A stretch of DNA of 64,000 nucleotides from Micrasema longulum (taxonomy: Eukaryota; Arthropoda; Insecta; Trichoptera; Brachycentridae): contig JAGVSM010000508.1 of the NCBI GenBank assembly GCA_022494885.1, positions 62,001 to 126,000 of the forward strand, in the 5' to 3' direction. This document shows, piece by piece, positions 51,553 through 62,049 of this stretch. Each line of letters starts with the position of its first letter. The stretch's first letter is position 1. The notes below the pieces were generated by a model. The model was not told the origin of the DNA and ran no database searches. It worked only from the letters and a program-made list of their open reading frames with translations. The translations under genes were made by a program, and so were the position numbers.

Positions 51553-51930
51553 TGTATGTTTTGAGTATGTCCAAATGCTTGAAGACTGGCTGAATTTCCT
51601 CCCTAGGGTGTTATTCATATTTAAATTTGTTGCAACAAAACATTTTTGAGAACGGAATATGGAAGTTTAGGCATTTACAGGGCTTATGACCTGTCATTGT
51701 CTGATTTAAGTGGCCACTTCACACACTGTGTAACATTCACCATTCTGCCCATGTATGAACATCCCTCAATTTTCTCAACTCATCCATCTGTTGACTTTTT
51801 AAGAAGTAAAAGAGCTGATACCTTTACAATGCGGGTGAGATTCATACGGCTGAACCAATTCACCTACTAGACAACGCCTGAAAACAATTTTCCAATTTGT
51901 ATACTTCTATTTTACCAGGTAGTTAATTCA
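51553..51930 (+). repeat. family E, full-length unit
   Basis: TTGAGTATGTCC starts at 51,561 and again at 51,939, a 378-base period. The unit carries TTTCCTCCCTAGGGTGTTAT, GGCATTTACAGGGCTTATGA, CATTCTGCCCATGTATGAAC, TAAAAGAGCTGATACCTTTA and CACCTACTAGACAACGCC. Orientation is opposite to the 44.4 kb unit. Confidence 0.85.
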
Positions 51931-52045
51931 ACAATGTTTTGAGTATGTCCAAATGCCTGCAGACTGGCCAGATTTCCTCCGGAGTTATTCAGATTTAAAT
52001 TTGTTGCAACAGAGAGGAAACACATTTTTGAGAAGGGAATATGAA
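51931..52045 (+). repeat. family E, truncated second unit in tandem
   Basis: CAACAATGTTTTGAGTATGT, CCTGCAGACTGGCCAGATTT, TTTGTTGCAACAGAGAGG and AGAAGGGAATATG restart the family-E order directly after the first unit. It ends after about 110 bases. Confidence 0.8.
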
Positions 52046-52126
52046 CAAATAAAAAATAAAAAAACAACAAATACAATTAAAGACTAGTAAAACAGTGATA
52101 AAGGATCATTAAAACCAATGTTCAAC

Positions 52127-52202
52127 GTCGACGCTGCCTGGAATCGAACACGGGATTTTAGGTATAGTAGGCGAATGTGCCAACTGCAATATTACGAGGC
52201 TG
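52127..52202 (-). mobile_element. tRNA-like SINE head
   Basis: The minus strand reads GCCTCGTAATATTGCAGTTG, CACATTCGCCTACTATACCT and CGTGTTCGATTCCAGGC, related to the head at 8,697. It has A-box-like and B-box sequence but a poor acceptor stem. Confidence 0.55.
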
Positions 52203-52402
52203 ACTTATATCCACTCGATTTCCTTTTTCAGGATTTGTACCTGAGTAGCCGTCGATTAAACAACAGTCGTCTAGGATTCGGTAGCTCATCACAAATAACT
52301 ATCGACGTGCTTAAAAACATGCTAAGTATTTGAGCGATCACAATGAACAATAATGACCATAATATTTTAATTGAATCGGCATTCACTTCGTAACACTTCA
52401 TT

Positions 52403-52660
52403 ATAAATTATTATGAAAATAAAACTTTGTTATCAGTGTTACATAATTTTATTATTTTACAAGAACATAACTATAGTTTCGGGAGAGCACTCCTCCCATC
52501 GACGGGTGATATAAAACTGTTTGAGTTGAGTTTTGAGAATTGAGTTTTATATCACCCGTCGAAGGGAGGAGTGCTCTCCCGAAACTATAGTTGTGTTCTT
52601 GTTAAAGAATAAAATTATGTTACACTGATAACAAAGTTTTATTTTCATAAAAATTAATAA
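52403..52660. mobile_element. 116-bp inverted-arm foldback element, PLE-like
   Basis: Left arm 52,403-52,518 and right arm 52,543-52,660 are nearly perfect inverted copies (TAAAACTTTGTTATCAGTGT, TATAGTTTCGGGAGAGCACT, CGGGTGATATAAAACT), with a 24-base loop. In one strand each arm reads CCGTCGA, a strong stem GGGAG/CTCCC, then GAAAC. This has the hammerhead order but with two changes in the CUGANGA box. There is no coding and no partner elsewhere in the window. Confidence 0.75.
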
Positions 52661-53784
52661 TGAACATGCTTAAGTTATCGCAGTCATAAGTCAACGCGTG
52701 TGTAATCTCTAAGTCAATGCTCGTGTCGATTTTATTTTTGTTTTCCTCGTAAATTAATACAGTTCACTGGCGAAGAATCGCGTTAACTATTAAAAATAAT
52801 GCAATATATTGCATTTGCAAAATAGTAAGGAGTATCTAATACAAAAAAGTAAAAATTAAACTACAATTACTATGGCGACTGCTTTTCTTGAAATTTGGCT
52901 TGCCAACCACCGGCTAAATGCAATGAATATCATGATAAATAATACATAAAAAAATTAAAATAACAGTTTTGGAATATTTTCATTTACACCGGTGAAACTC
53001 AAATATGTGATTGCGCAGCAGGATTATACGTCGCGAAAAGTAGATATTTTGACATTTAATAATAGGTATTCACGGATGTTCCATTGTGATCGCGAATATG
53101 ATAAACAACCATGATGATAAATTGTTATCACTTCGCTTATTAGCACGTCGATAGTTATTTTTGATTGAGCTACTGATTCTATTTGAACTAAAATATCTAT
53201 GAAGATGCGAGTAATTTCGTTTTAGGACTGATAAAAAATATTGTATTGCGGATGTCTATGGTACCATTCTACACGGACAAATTATGTAGCGGACTACGGA
53301 ACCTCCTACGACGTAACTTGGGGACAAAAGATTACAACACAATTTTAATGCCATTCTGTTATGTTTCTCGGGTCGTGGTTTGTGGTGACAAATGTATAAA
53401 GCACTTTTTGGAAGTAGACGGTTCGTCCCGCAGGATGTGAGGCCGTTCATTAAGCCCACACATAGACATAAGTTTCACTAAACCGAATACACAGACAAAT
53501 CGTATGGAAATCACGGACCATCGAGTTGGTGGGAAGAAGTGTGTTAGAGAAGTTTAATAGTAGATAGTACATTCAGGGGAAAAATGATGGACAAAATATA
53601 TTTAATAAGTCTTTGAATTTTGAGGTTTAGATGTTTTTTTTTCATTTTATTTCACCGGGCACATGCAATTGGCAAAAATATAATTAATGTCGATGAATTT
53701 TTGTTTTAGAAACTGAAATAATAATAAATAATCTTGAATCTTTGTGATTCAAGATGAAATTTGTATAACGTGCGTTTATAATCA
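52661..53784. other. no gene recognised
   Basis: 53,240-53,460 has overlapping short frames on both strands, one reading LRNLLRRNLGTKDYN and RVVVCGDKCIKHFLEVDG. No family was recognised. The rest is AT-rich. Confidence 0.3.
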
Positions 53785-54780
53785 TAATATTTGGCGTATT
53801 TATATAGCGCCATTTTTGTGAATATTTCAAATGCGCTATAAAATTCTATACTTAAACTTACATTCTAACTAAGCTAATGTGACATATTGTATTTTCTGAT
53901 TTAAAATTGAGGGTATGAGAAAGGAGTGAGATTTTAGTTGGGATCTGAACTAACTGGGACTATCGATGATTCGTAAGTTTGAAGGCAATTGGTTCCATGC
54001 AGAGAGTCCGGCAACGGCAAAAGCACGATCTCCAAATCTAGTGTTTGGGATCGCCAGATTTTTCGCCAGTTTTCCTCTTCCCGAATCAAATGCTGACTTA
54101 AGAGTAGATTTTCTTTGACATGTATTTTTCCTAATGCAAAGGTCAAATAGGTATCTTGGAGCCATTTCATAAAGGGATTTGAATACTGTCTAGCAAAGGT
54201 TGTATTTTTTGGGCTTTTTAACCAGTGCAAATCTCGAAGATGTGTGATTTGAGAATATTTTTTTACTATCGTAATAAGTCTTGCTGCTGCATTGAAAACG
54301 GATAAAGGTTTATAAGTTTGATATTTTGGGGTATTTGCGTATATTCCATTACAGTAATCTAGACGCGAAATGACGTGAGCATTTACAAGAGCGTTAGTTG
54401 CGTCTATGGGAATAATTCTGCGCGCTCCGAGCTGTCGGAAATGAGACCTGAGAAGGAAGAGAACGATTTGAATCTAAGTGAACACCCAGTAGTTTAACAT
54501 TTATACTAAGGGTAAGATCACAACCTGTGATTGAAATTGGAGATCGGTCTAAAAGGTGTTATCGCTTTTTTGTCGCTGTCAATAGAAGCTCAGTTTCAGA
54601 TAGATTGAGTTTGAGTCTGTTTGATGACATCCAGTTATTGGTGGTTTGGGTGCATTGAGACACGCAATTTTTCTAATTGTTTATATCTTGGAGAGAGCAG
54701 TAAAAATAAATTTGTTAATCATCCACGTAACAGTGAGAAAGTAACCCGAATGAGTAAATAATTTTAGACATAGCGTTATA
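53785..54780 (-). pseudogene. CR1-like LINE, RT to C-terminus
   Basis: Read on the minus strand: HCYVDD then a stop and QIYFYCS (the YADDTQLY box), NNWMSSNRLKLNLSETELLL, ITGCDLTLSINVKLLGVHLD, TNALVNAHVISRLDYCNGIY, VFNAAARLITIVKKYSQITH, LRDLHWLKSPKN, APRYLFDLCIRKNTCQRKST and GDRAFAVAGLSAWNQLPSNL. These are the catalytic, thumb and C-terminal motifs of CR1/L2-type LINEs in correct order. The 3' end GGCGCTATATAAAT-like sequence lies near 53,795. Many stops and frameshifts. Confidence 0.88.
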
Positions 54781-54961
54781 AGCCATCTTTAGATTCAGTT
54801 CTTATTGCCATATCATCTGCATACAATATTAGATTGATGACCTTAAAAATTTTAATCCCATAAACCACGTTTTTAATTAAATTTAACTCTAATGCTTTTA
54901 TTGAAATAAAACTACCGTGAAAACACTTTCTACACGTACTTGAAAACCGTTTAAAAGACAT
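54776..54961 (-). pseudogene. second RT YADD fragment, different LINE
   Basis: A 61-codon frame reads ALELNLIKNVVYGIKIFKVI then NLILYADDMAIRTESKDGL, a complete YADD box in RTE/jockey-like context. The adjoining CR1-like fragment starts with its own YVDD box about 50 bases away, so two RT fragments from different elements meet at about 54,775. Confidence 0.7.
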
Positions 54962-55440
54962 CGATTTCGCTCATACTAAAAATGTTTTTTTTTATAGCGC
55001 GATTTTTTTTTATTTAACCACACTGCTTTCATTTCCCCTTTCATTGTAAGTTTGTCAAATTTTATGAAGGGAATGTCAGATATTGACATTCTTTTTCATG
55101 ACTTAATTTCAATTGCTTTAGCAGTAGCAAACACTGATTGAACAAAAACTATCCATTTTTAATGTATTTTATAAAAATATTTTCTAAACACGCAAGCCAA
55201 CACTTAGCTTGCTTATTTCTAAATCGTCAATCAAGGTGGTGATTATAATTTCCTTTGTTTTACCATTTCTAAATCGGCGTCGAATCTTCATTGATTTTTC
55301 CATAGGGTTGACGAATGACAAATTTAACCACGTATCAAAGGAACTATATTTACTATTTTCAGAACTAAATACTGCTCTAAAAGTAAAGTGAACATTTTTT
55401 ATTATTAAAGTGGTTGATATACAAACAGAATTGAATGTCA
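54962..55440. other. no gene recognised
   Basis: The frames at 55,184-55,444 (-) and 55,209-55,391 (+) overlap on opposite strands and show no motif. AT-rich otherwise. Confidence 0.3.
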
Positions 55441-55800
55441 GCAATGTTTTGAGTATGCCCTAATATTTGTTGATAGGTTAATTCCTTCCCTGGGGAGTTA
55501 TTTATATCTAATTATGTCTTCAAACAATTGGGCATACTCAAAACATTGTTGATTAAAATATTTGGTTTAAGAAGTATCAAAAACGGAAAATTGTTTTAAG
55601 CCGTTGCTTATCAGGTGAAATGTTTAGCCGGATGAATCTCACTTACATGATAAAGGTTTCAGCTATTAATAGCTTTAAGTTAACTTCGTAAAAGTCAATA
55701 AATGGAAGAGTTGGGGTAATGTGGATGTTTAAACATCCACATTAGGCAGAATGACAAATGTTACACAGTGTGTAAAATGGCCACGTAAACCAGCTTCCTA
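55441..55800. repeat. family E, rearranged foldback copy
   Basis: CAATGTTTTGAGTATGCCCT near 55,443 is inverted at about 55,527 (ATTGGGCATACTCAAAACAT). After that, minus-oriented family-E sequence runs through GGATGAATCTCACTTACATG, TTAGGCAGAATGACAAATGT and TGGCCACGTAAACCAGCT. A 10-base palindrome (GTTTAAACATCCACAT) is internal. Confidence 0.75.
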
Positions 55801-56340
55801 CCTTCTTCCACAGTCGTACATTTTGTCAATCACACCCTTCGGTTCTGCCTGCTTTTGACATGACCAGATTTCAGATTTTGGTTTATCTGTTCATGTCACG
55901 TCTTCCTTGGTTGTCCTCGTCCCACATTATTGTTCATTCTTGCCACATATACCTGTTATACCATTCTTTCATCATCCATTCGTTCTACGTGATCAAGCCA
56001 TCCTGATCCCTTTCCCTTTCTTGCCCTTTCTTAATCTTATCAATTATACCTGACTCAGATTTACACTCTTGCCCGATTTCATCATGTGTAACCCTGTCAT
56101 ACATTGCTTTCTCACACATTCGTCTAATATATCGCATTTTGACCGCGTTCGCTTCGTCTGCCAGTTCCATGTTTCACTCCCATACATAAGTGTTAAGACT
56201 AAAACTCTGTTGTGCTCTGCCAGTTTAGCATCGATTGACATATTTTGATAAGCAATTACTGTGCTTAGTGCGCCGCTTATTTTTTTGCCTGTATTCATTC
56301 TTCTTCTACTATTCCATCTTTTGAAAACACTCTTCCTAGA
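55801..56340 (-). pseudogene. RTE-like LINE, longest copy
   Basis: Minus-strand frames read LAEHNRVLVLTLMYGSETWN, ANAVKMRYIRRMCEKAMYDR, VTHDEIGQECKSESGIIDKI, then sequence equivalent to RMVRQVYVARMNN, GQPRKT, EQINQNLKSGHVKSRQNRR. The Y-G-S-E-T-W...M-x-x-x-R-R-M-C...D-R-V-x-N-D-E-I motifs place it in the same family as 24.8 and 34.4 kb. Frames overlap and stops interrupt. It directly follows a family-E copy. Confidence 0.85.
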
Positions 56341-56634
56341 TACACTAATTCTTCTACTTGTTTAAGACATTTGTTTTTTACATTAATCATGCAATCAGTT
56401 ACCTCACTTTCCCTTTTAAATACCGTCAACAACTCTCTCTAGGCAGGCATAATACTTTTTAAGTATTCAGATATTTTTAAAATTACAAATTACAACAAAA
56501 TACAAACTTTAACCAACCTTTGGCTGGAAAATATCGCTTTTAGTCAAAAGAAAATATCACTTTTTTTTACATTTTTTAAGTAATAAAGGTCATAATGAAA
56601 TACGCTTCATTAAAAAAATAGTTTTTTGCTAATT

Positions 56635-56955
56635 TGTAATTTTTAATTCCCGCAAAAACGGTCATTCCATTGGCCACGCCCCTAATACGTCACGATTCAT
56701 GTTCATTTGTTTCTGCCATTGAAATTTGTGTAGAACAATTTTATGAATCTTGACGTCACAACAACCGAGGCCAAACACGTCGCGTTTTTCTACTAACATA
56801 TTTTTATTGAATTTCTTTATTACATTTATGTATGAAAACATATCTCCATAATATTAATATTGATTTTGAAAATACAATTAATTATTCTAAATCCATTTCA
56901 TATATTTATTTTTATCGGTATTCGTAGTATGTGATGTTTTCCTACTAGGCCATCA
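56635..56955 (-). repeat. family H repeat, copy 3
   Basis: AATTCCCGCAAAAACGGTCA, TTCCATTGGCCACGCCCCTA and ATACGTCACGATTCATG are the near-exact inverse of 28,405-28,462. The rest, including TGGAGATATGTTTTCATACA on the minus strand and ACATACTACGAATACCG, is more diverged. Confidence 0.75.
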
Positions 56956-57049
56956 AATGGCCATTTTTTTGCTTGAAATTTAAATGAATATTTTTTTAAT
57001 CAGTCCCCTTATCTGTATTGTTCCGAATGGTGACGTGATGGCAATCAAG

Positions 57050-57245
57050 TAATCATAGACATCCGCGGTGACTGCCGCCTGACCTTTGTCCAGAGACAGC
57101 GAACTGTCAGTCCTGACAGGGCAGGGGACTTGGTGCTGGAGAGGACCACTGGACACTATTGGGCGGGATTATTAGGCGGGACTGCTGATGCTGGAGCGAG
57201 CGCTCTATCTAGCAGCGTCCGCTTCTCGAGACAATAGGAGGAATC
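57050..57245. other. GC-rich patch, possible exon or promoter
   Basis: Marked change to GC-rich sequence with two GGCGGGA words (57,160-57,182) and several CpG. One plus-strand frame is open for about 60 codons (GDCRLTFVQRQRTVSPDRAG, WAGLLGGTADAGASAL) to a stop near 57,237. No family was recognised. It could be a decayed exon, a regulatory island or transposon sequence. Confidence 0.3.
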
Positions 57246-57361
57246 GGCCCTTTAAATACTCATTTACTTAAAAATGTAATCGATAGAGATTTTATTTTTT
57301 TAATAAACTTATCTTACTGAAGGACTAGATTAAACTTCCCGAGGGACTGTTTATATTAACA

Positions 57362-57905
57362 TATTACAACAGAGATGAAGATCATTTTATTGAAGGTTAT
57401 ATAGAAGTCTAGGCATCTACAGGGCTTATGATCTGCAATTGGCTGGTTTTAGTAGCCACTTTATACTCTGTGTAACATTCATCATTCTGCCCATATTTGA
57501 ACATCTATACTCCTTTAATTCATTTATTTGTTGATGTTTGTTAAGTTAAAGAGCTGATACATTTTTTTATGCTGGTAAGATTGTTGATAAATCAACCTGG
57601 TCCATGAAAAAGTATAGAATTGAAAAAATTTTTTTTTTCAATTAGTACGTAGGTGAAATAATTCAATTAGATGAATCTCACCCGCATAGATAAAGGTTTT
57701 AGCTCTTTAGTTTCACAAACATCAACAGATGAATGAATTGAAGGAATTTAAATGTTAAAATATGGGAAAAATGGTGAATGTTACACAGTGTGTAAAGTGG
57801 CAACTTAAACCAGCCAATGATAAGTCATAAGCCCTGTAGATGCCTAGACTTCTATATTACTTTCTCTAAAATGTATTTCATCTCTGTTGTAATATGTTAA
57901 TTTTC
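57362..57905. repeat. family E palindrome of about 540 bp
   Basis: From ATTACAACAGAGATGAAGAT (57,364) to a centre near 57,635, the family-E order runs forward. It then runs backward to ATTTCATCTCTGTTGTAATA (57,895). Shared blocks on both arms are GAAGTCTAGGCATCTACAGG, CACTGTGTAACATTCA-like and CATCAACAGATGAATGAATT. The arms have diverged by scattered substitutions. Confidence 0.88.
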
Positions 57906-58054
57906 TTACTGAATTACATTGAAATTTTTAATACAAAAGTAAACAAAATAAAAACTAAAAAAATTTGTAGTTGTTACAAATCATAATTTTGTAAAAATGC
58001 CTACGAAGGCTTGAACGTTTGATCGTGGGCCAGTAATTTTTATTTATTTTTTTA

Positions 58055-58150
58055 CAGTATACATTGAAACCTCGTTTAAAACGGTATTTTTTACACGGTT
58101 GTTTAAATGTGTGAAAAACCCTTTTTTATAACACGGTCCATAAATTAAAC
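58055..58150 (+). mobile_element. pogo/Tigger-like terminal repeat
   Basis: CAGTATACATTGAAACCTCG directly follows TA (58,053-58,054) and continues TTTAAAACGGTATTTTTTAC. This is the CAGT..AACCTCGxTTAAxxCG style of pogo-like ends. A related word (AAAACGGTTTTTTTGTATAG) recurs at 58,556 in the same orientation, so the opposite end is not confirmed. Confidence 0.4.
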
Positions 58151-59147
58151 ATGCAGGCAGCCCTGGCGGTGCTATTCTGAACCGCTCTCGCGGCCGTAGA
58201 AACCACTTTTATCTGGCGTATTTTGTACGTCAATAATTTGGCTGGGCGCCGATTTCAATGGGATATTATCATTTATCTACTAAGTAAAATAATTCTGCAT
58301 GAAAAGGAGAATATGCATACATTTTTTCTTCTAAACATTTTCAATTTTAGGTTACCGACGAAGATACTTTAAACGTTCATGCAAATATACTCATTTTCGT
58401 ACACAATTATCGGATTTTTTTGGTTCAAACTCAGAAAATATGAATATGCTACGTTTTTGGGTCACTACATTTTTAAATATTTAATACTATGAGGCGCGTC
58501 AATGTATTAATTAGACCGCAATATAAATGATTTAAATATTAATAATAAAAACACAAAACGGTTTTTTTGTATAGCACAAAACATTATTGACTCAATCGCA
58601 TAATACAAAATAGAATTAAGCATTATGGTCTTCATATTTCTACTTGTTTTGTGAAAGTATTGTCCAGATTGACCCAAACGGACCCTTCAAGTTAAACCGA
58701 ACTGCCTTTTGTCCAGCTCTTTCCTTTGATCTTTCATTTCCTCCTGTTAAGAGATCATCCCGACCTGAAGTATTTTCAGTCAACTAATGCGATTGGATAT
58801 TGAGAGTCGGGAAGGCCATCTATTTAAGGGTTGATTTTGATATACGTAATAGGTTTGTTGGGGTCCCTATAGTAGTTAACAAGAACGAAAGTGGTTTGGA
58901 ATTATGATTTAGCAAAACCCCTCGTAACCCAATCACTTGAAAACATAAATATGATTAATGGTTTATATTAAATCAGTTTATATTTTCCATTCAGCATAGT
59001 GATATTATACATAATATTTATTAGATTGAAACTGTCTATTGACGTTTATTGGTGTAACTATATTTTAATTGTACTGAATTAAAATGCGTGGTTTTTATCC
59101 TCGGCACCGTATTATTTTTTTAAGGGTTTTATCGTACCGTCACGCGG
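58151..59147. other. no gene recognised
   Basis: 58,160-58,260 is GC-richer (GCAGCCCTGGCGGTGCTATT, CGCTCTCGCGGCCGTAGAAA). Possibly interior of the pogo-like element. No coding evidence. Confidence 0.35.
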
Positions 59148-60110
59148 TATTTATTTTATTTTATTTTACTAACATAAACGGCAAATCTGCCTTTTACAAA
59201 CATTTATAATACTACATATTTGGCTTAATATATATATATTTTTATAAAACATAAATTTCCTTATACCCAAGGTTTATATAAAAAAATTAAACCTAAGAAT
59301 TATACAAGATTTATATTTATAAAATTAACCTAAAAATTATACCGCATATTCAGTAGAAAGCTTAAATAATAAAACATTCTACAGTAATACAACAAGAAAA
59401 TCATAAGTACTGTTTCATACAGCTGGGAAAAGTGAACAAAAATCTGTGTATATTATAAAATGCATGAATAAATAAATATAATTACCATTCACCATCTTAG
59501 AAAAAGTTTAAAAGGTTTGTTCTAAAGGAATAATACCCTACACCAAATATTATCGGATACGTGGGAATAACTATTGCAGAGTTCATGAAGTCTGTTTAAT
59601 ACTGCATTACAAGTATACACTGTCCGTGAATTGTTGCTACAAAACGGTGGCACCTGTCTAGTCATTCTTCCAGGCACCCTGGGCCTGAAGTTGATGAAAG
59701 ATAAATAGTTCAGGGCAATCCCATATTGAATTTACAATTTTGAATAAATTTAAAAGGTCTATATTTTTTCTTCTATCGTTAAGTTTTAACAAATTTAATG
59801 TTTTTAGTAAAAAAATGTAATTTAAAAATTCATGACTGATTCTAAGTTTAAAATGTATATACCGTAAGAATTTTTTTTGAACTCTTTCAAGAGAATTTCG
59901 GTGACAGTTGTAGTAAGGAGTCCATATTTAGAGTTATACTCTAACTGGCTTCTCACTAATGAAGTATACATCAACATCAAAGTGCCTATGTTTTTGAATT
60001 CCTTAGTCACACGTAACGTGAAGCCTAACATTTTTAGAGATTTACTATTATTTTATTGCCAAATATGTTTTTTCAAAGCAAACCCTTAAAATGTATTTAT
60101 TGATTGAAAT
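59148..60110 (-). pseudogene. LINE C-terminus and 3' UTR, copy 2
   Basis: 60,031-59,822 on the minus strand reads MLGFTLRVTKEFKNIGTLML and MYTSLVRSQLEYNSKYGLL, the L-G-F-x-x-R...S-L-V-R-S-x-L-E-Y motif. Near 59,640-59,550 NNSRTVYTCNAVLNRLHELC and HVSDNIW form the C-terminus. The 3' end has a hairpin GGCA-GATT-TGCC (59,180-59,191) and a TAAAATAAAATAAAAT tail. The 9.7-10.3 kb fragment is the same element. Confidence 0.85.
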
Positions 60111-60500
60111 TGGTTTTCGGCGTACGGTGTTTCGTTTAAGCCATACATTATAAATTCACCTTTGAATTCTTGAACGATGACGTCATGAAGGTATACCCAA
60201 ATAATCATCACTGCAAAGTCATGCTTAATTTTTATGACTAATACAAGCGTTCACTTATGTGTGCATCCGAAAGTATAAATATTTTATATCGTTCCTTAGT
60301 TGAATTTATTCCGTTATTGTCGTGCTACGATCGATGTTTATTTGTTTATAATTTTATTTTAGTACAGAAGAGTTCCGGCTTAACACGGAATTCTCTAACA
60401 AGTCGGGACATAAAAAAATATATTATTGTTATCAAAAACATTTTTCACTTTGTGGTATGACATTTTACACTTATTTGTTTATAAATTTGTATAAACCACT
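60111..60500. other. no gene recognised
   Basis: AT-rich, with a short frame at 60,257-60,460 lacking motifs. Confidence 0.35.
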
Positions 60501-60508
60501 TTAATTTT

Positions 60509-60562
60509 TTAAATTACACTTCGACCAGTTTCGAGGTTACTACCTCATCGTCAGGAATTTAA
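60509..60562 (-). ncRNA. hammerhead-like motif with 7-bp helix I
   Basis: On the minus strand: TTAAATT (60,562-60,556) can pair with AATTTAA (60,515-60,509) as helix I. CTGACGA (60,554-60,548) is an exact CUGANGA core. Helix II GAGG/CCTC surrounds TAGTAA (60,546-60,533). GAAA follows (60,532-60,529). Helix III ACT/AGT surrounds GGTCGA. The triplet before helix I is GUG, which is unfavourable for cleavage, and one U sits between core and helix II. Confidence 0.55.
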
Positions 60563-60574
60563 CTAACTTATAAT

Positions 60575-60700
60575 TACGCTTACAATACAATACAATTTCA
60601 CATGCAAATATAGGTATATCTGCAATTATAGAATTACACAAAATAGATGGAATTACATAAAATAGATGGAATTACATTAGTTTTTTTTTGTCTATTTTTA
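60575..60700. repeat. short tandem repeat
   Basis: AATTACA(CA)AAAATAGATGG is present in about two and a half 20-base copies at 60,640-60,690, and ACAATACAATACAATTTC-like words lie nearby. Confidence 0.6.
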
Positions 60701-60979
60701 AAATTTCAATACAATACAATAAAAAATAAGTTGTACGTGTGTACTTATTTACTGAGATTTATTCTTAAGAGATTATTCGCGGTTGGGAGAGTATCATGAA
60801 AAATGTAAATTTTGTTATTTTGCCCGTATATATTATATACCCGATACATGCGGGCTTTAGTATGTTGTATGTAGCATTACTTAAAAACAACGGCAGTTTA
60901 AGTATGTCCCGATGTCTAGTGTTCTCAATCCTGCATTTATTTGTATTTTATGGAGAAGGTTATAGTCCTTAAAGTATAG

Positions 60980-61730
60980 CTTGATTAAAATAACAGCTGC
61001 CAAACTAATCAACATAGCATCAGTAATACGAGATTATCTCTTGTAAAGAGAATACATCATCTGAGTATCATCTTTGATGATAAATTAACTTTTGTTACCC
61101 ATATGAATGAGATGGTTAATAGAGCCTCAAAAACCCTAGGCTTTGTTATTAGAACAACAAGATAGTTTCAGTCTGTTGATGCATTAAAAATAATATACAC
61201 GACCCTAGTAAGAAGGCAGTTAGAATATGGGTCCTCAGTTTGGTCTCCTCATTATGTTACCCATATAAACTGTGTGGAGAAGGTCCAACACAAGTTTTTA
61301 AGATTTATGAAATTCAAATTATACATCCCAATTGAAGAGCTAAACTTTTAATGTTTAATAAAGCAGTTAAAATTAATATGTAGTAGTTATAGATGGAAAA
61401 TTTCAGATTTAGTACTGCTTTTTAAGTGATTAAATAATGCTCTTGACAGTTCCGAACTTTTAAATTGTGTGAATTTTTATGTGAGACAGCGTGGGACGAG
61501 ACAAAAAACTTCTTTTGCTGTTGATTTTCATAGTTCAAACTTTGCTAAATACTCACCTATTCCACGGCGCCACATGTTAGCAAACAAACATGGAAACTTA
61601 GATATATTTCATTTACCTTTATACAAAATAAAATCAATACTTTTAATCATTTCTTTTTTTAATTAAAAAAGTGTACCGAGTGCTATACTTGTAAAACATT
61701 TAAGTTTGTAATACTTGTTTTACTTAACAA
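60980..61730 (+). pseudogene. LINE RT thumb to C-terminus
   Basis: Reads SSEYHL-type sequence, DDKLTFVTHMNEMVNRASKT, LGFVIRTTR, stop, FQSVDALKIIYTTLVRRQLE, YGSSVWSPHYVTHINCVEKV, QHKFLRFMKFKLY. 61,469-61,666 reads RRHMLANKHGNLDIFHLPLY. These are D-x-K-L-T-F-x-x-H, L-G-F-x-x-R, L-V-R-x-x-L-E-Y-x-S-x-x-W-x-P, V-E-x-V-Q-x-K-F-L-R-F and the terminal N-x-x-x-x-D-I-F motifs of jockey-like LINEs. Several stops. Confidence 0.88.
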
Positions 61731-61734
61731 CATA

Positions 61735-62045
61735 CAAGACGACGACATAATATTAGTCAATAATGCTGACATACACAAATATAACACCAGACAACAACAA
61801 CACTATCATATTGAAAAAGCAAAGACAAACACAGGACAGTCAAAAATACTACAAAATGGACTTAAACACTACAACAACCTACCTTACTACTTGAAAACTT
61901 TTACTGGAGACAAATTTAAAATCAATCTGAAAAAGCACATGATGACTGAACTAACAAGACTAGACGAGACATAAAATGACAAGACAATATTAAATTTCTA
62001 ATGTAACCCTAACGGGTTTTTTAAAATTGTAAATAAATAAAATGA
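61735..62045 (+). pseudogene. second LINE C-terminus with tail
   Basis: Reads NNADIHKYNTRQQ, then after a one-base frameshift in a CAA-rich stretch near 61,795: HYHIEKAKTNTGQSKILQNG, LKHYNNLPYYLKTFTGDKFK, INLKKHMMTELTRLDET to the stop at 61,972-61,974. Y-N-T-R...Y-N-x-L-P...FK-x-x-L-K-x-H is a LINE C-terminus. The 3' end is TAACGGGTTTTTTAAAATTG and AAATAAATAAAATG. Only one defect over 80 codons suggests recent insertion. Confidence 0.82.
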
Positions 62046-62049
62046 AAAA

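Noticed and set aside
58055..58650. Complete pogo-like transposon
   Set aside because: Only one end looks convincing; the AAAACGG word at 58,556 is in direct, not inverted, orientation, and no transposase sequence is seen.
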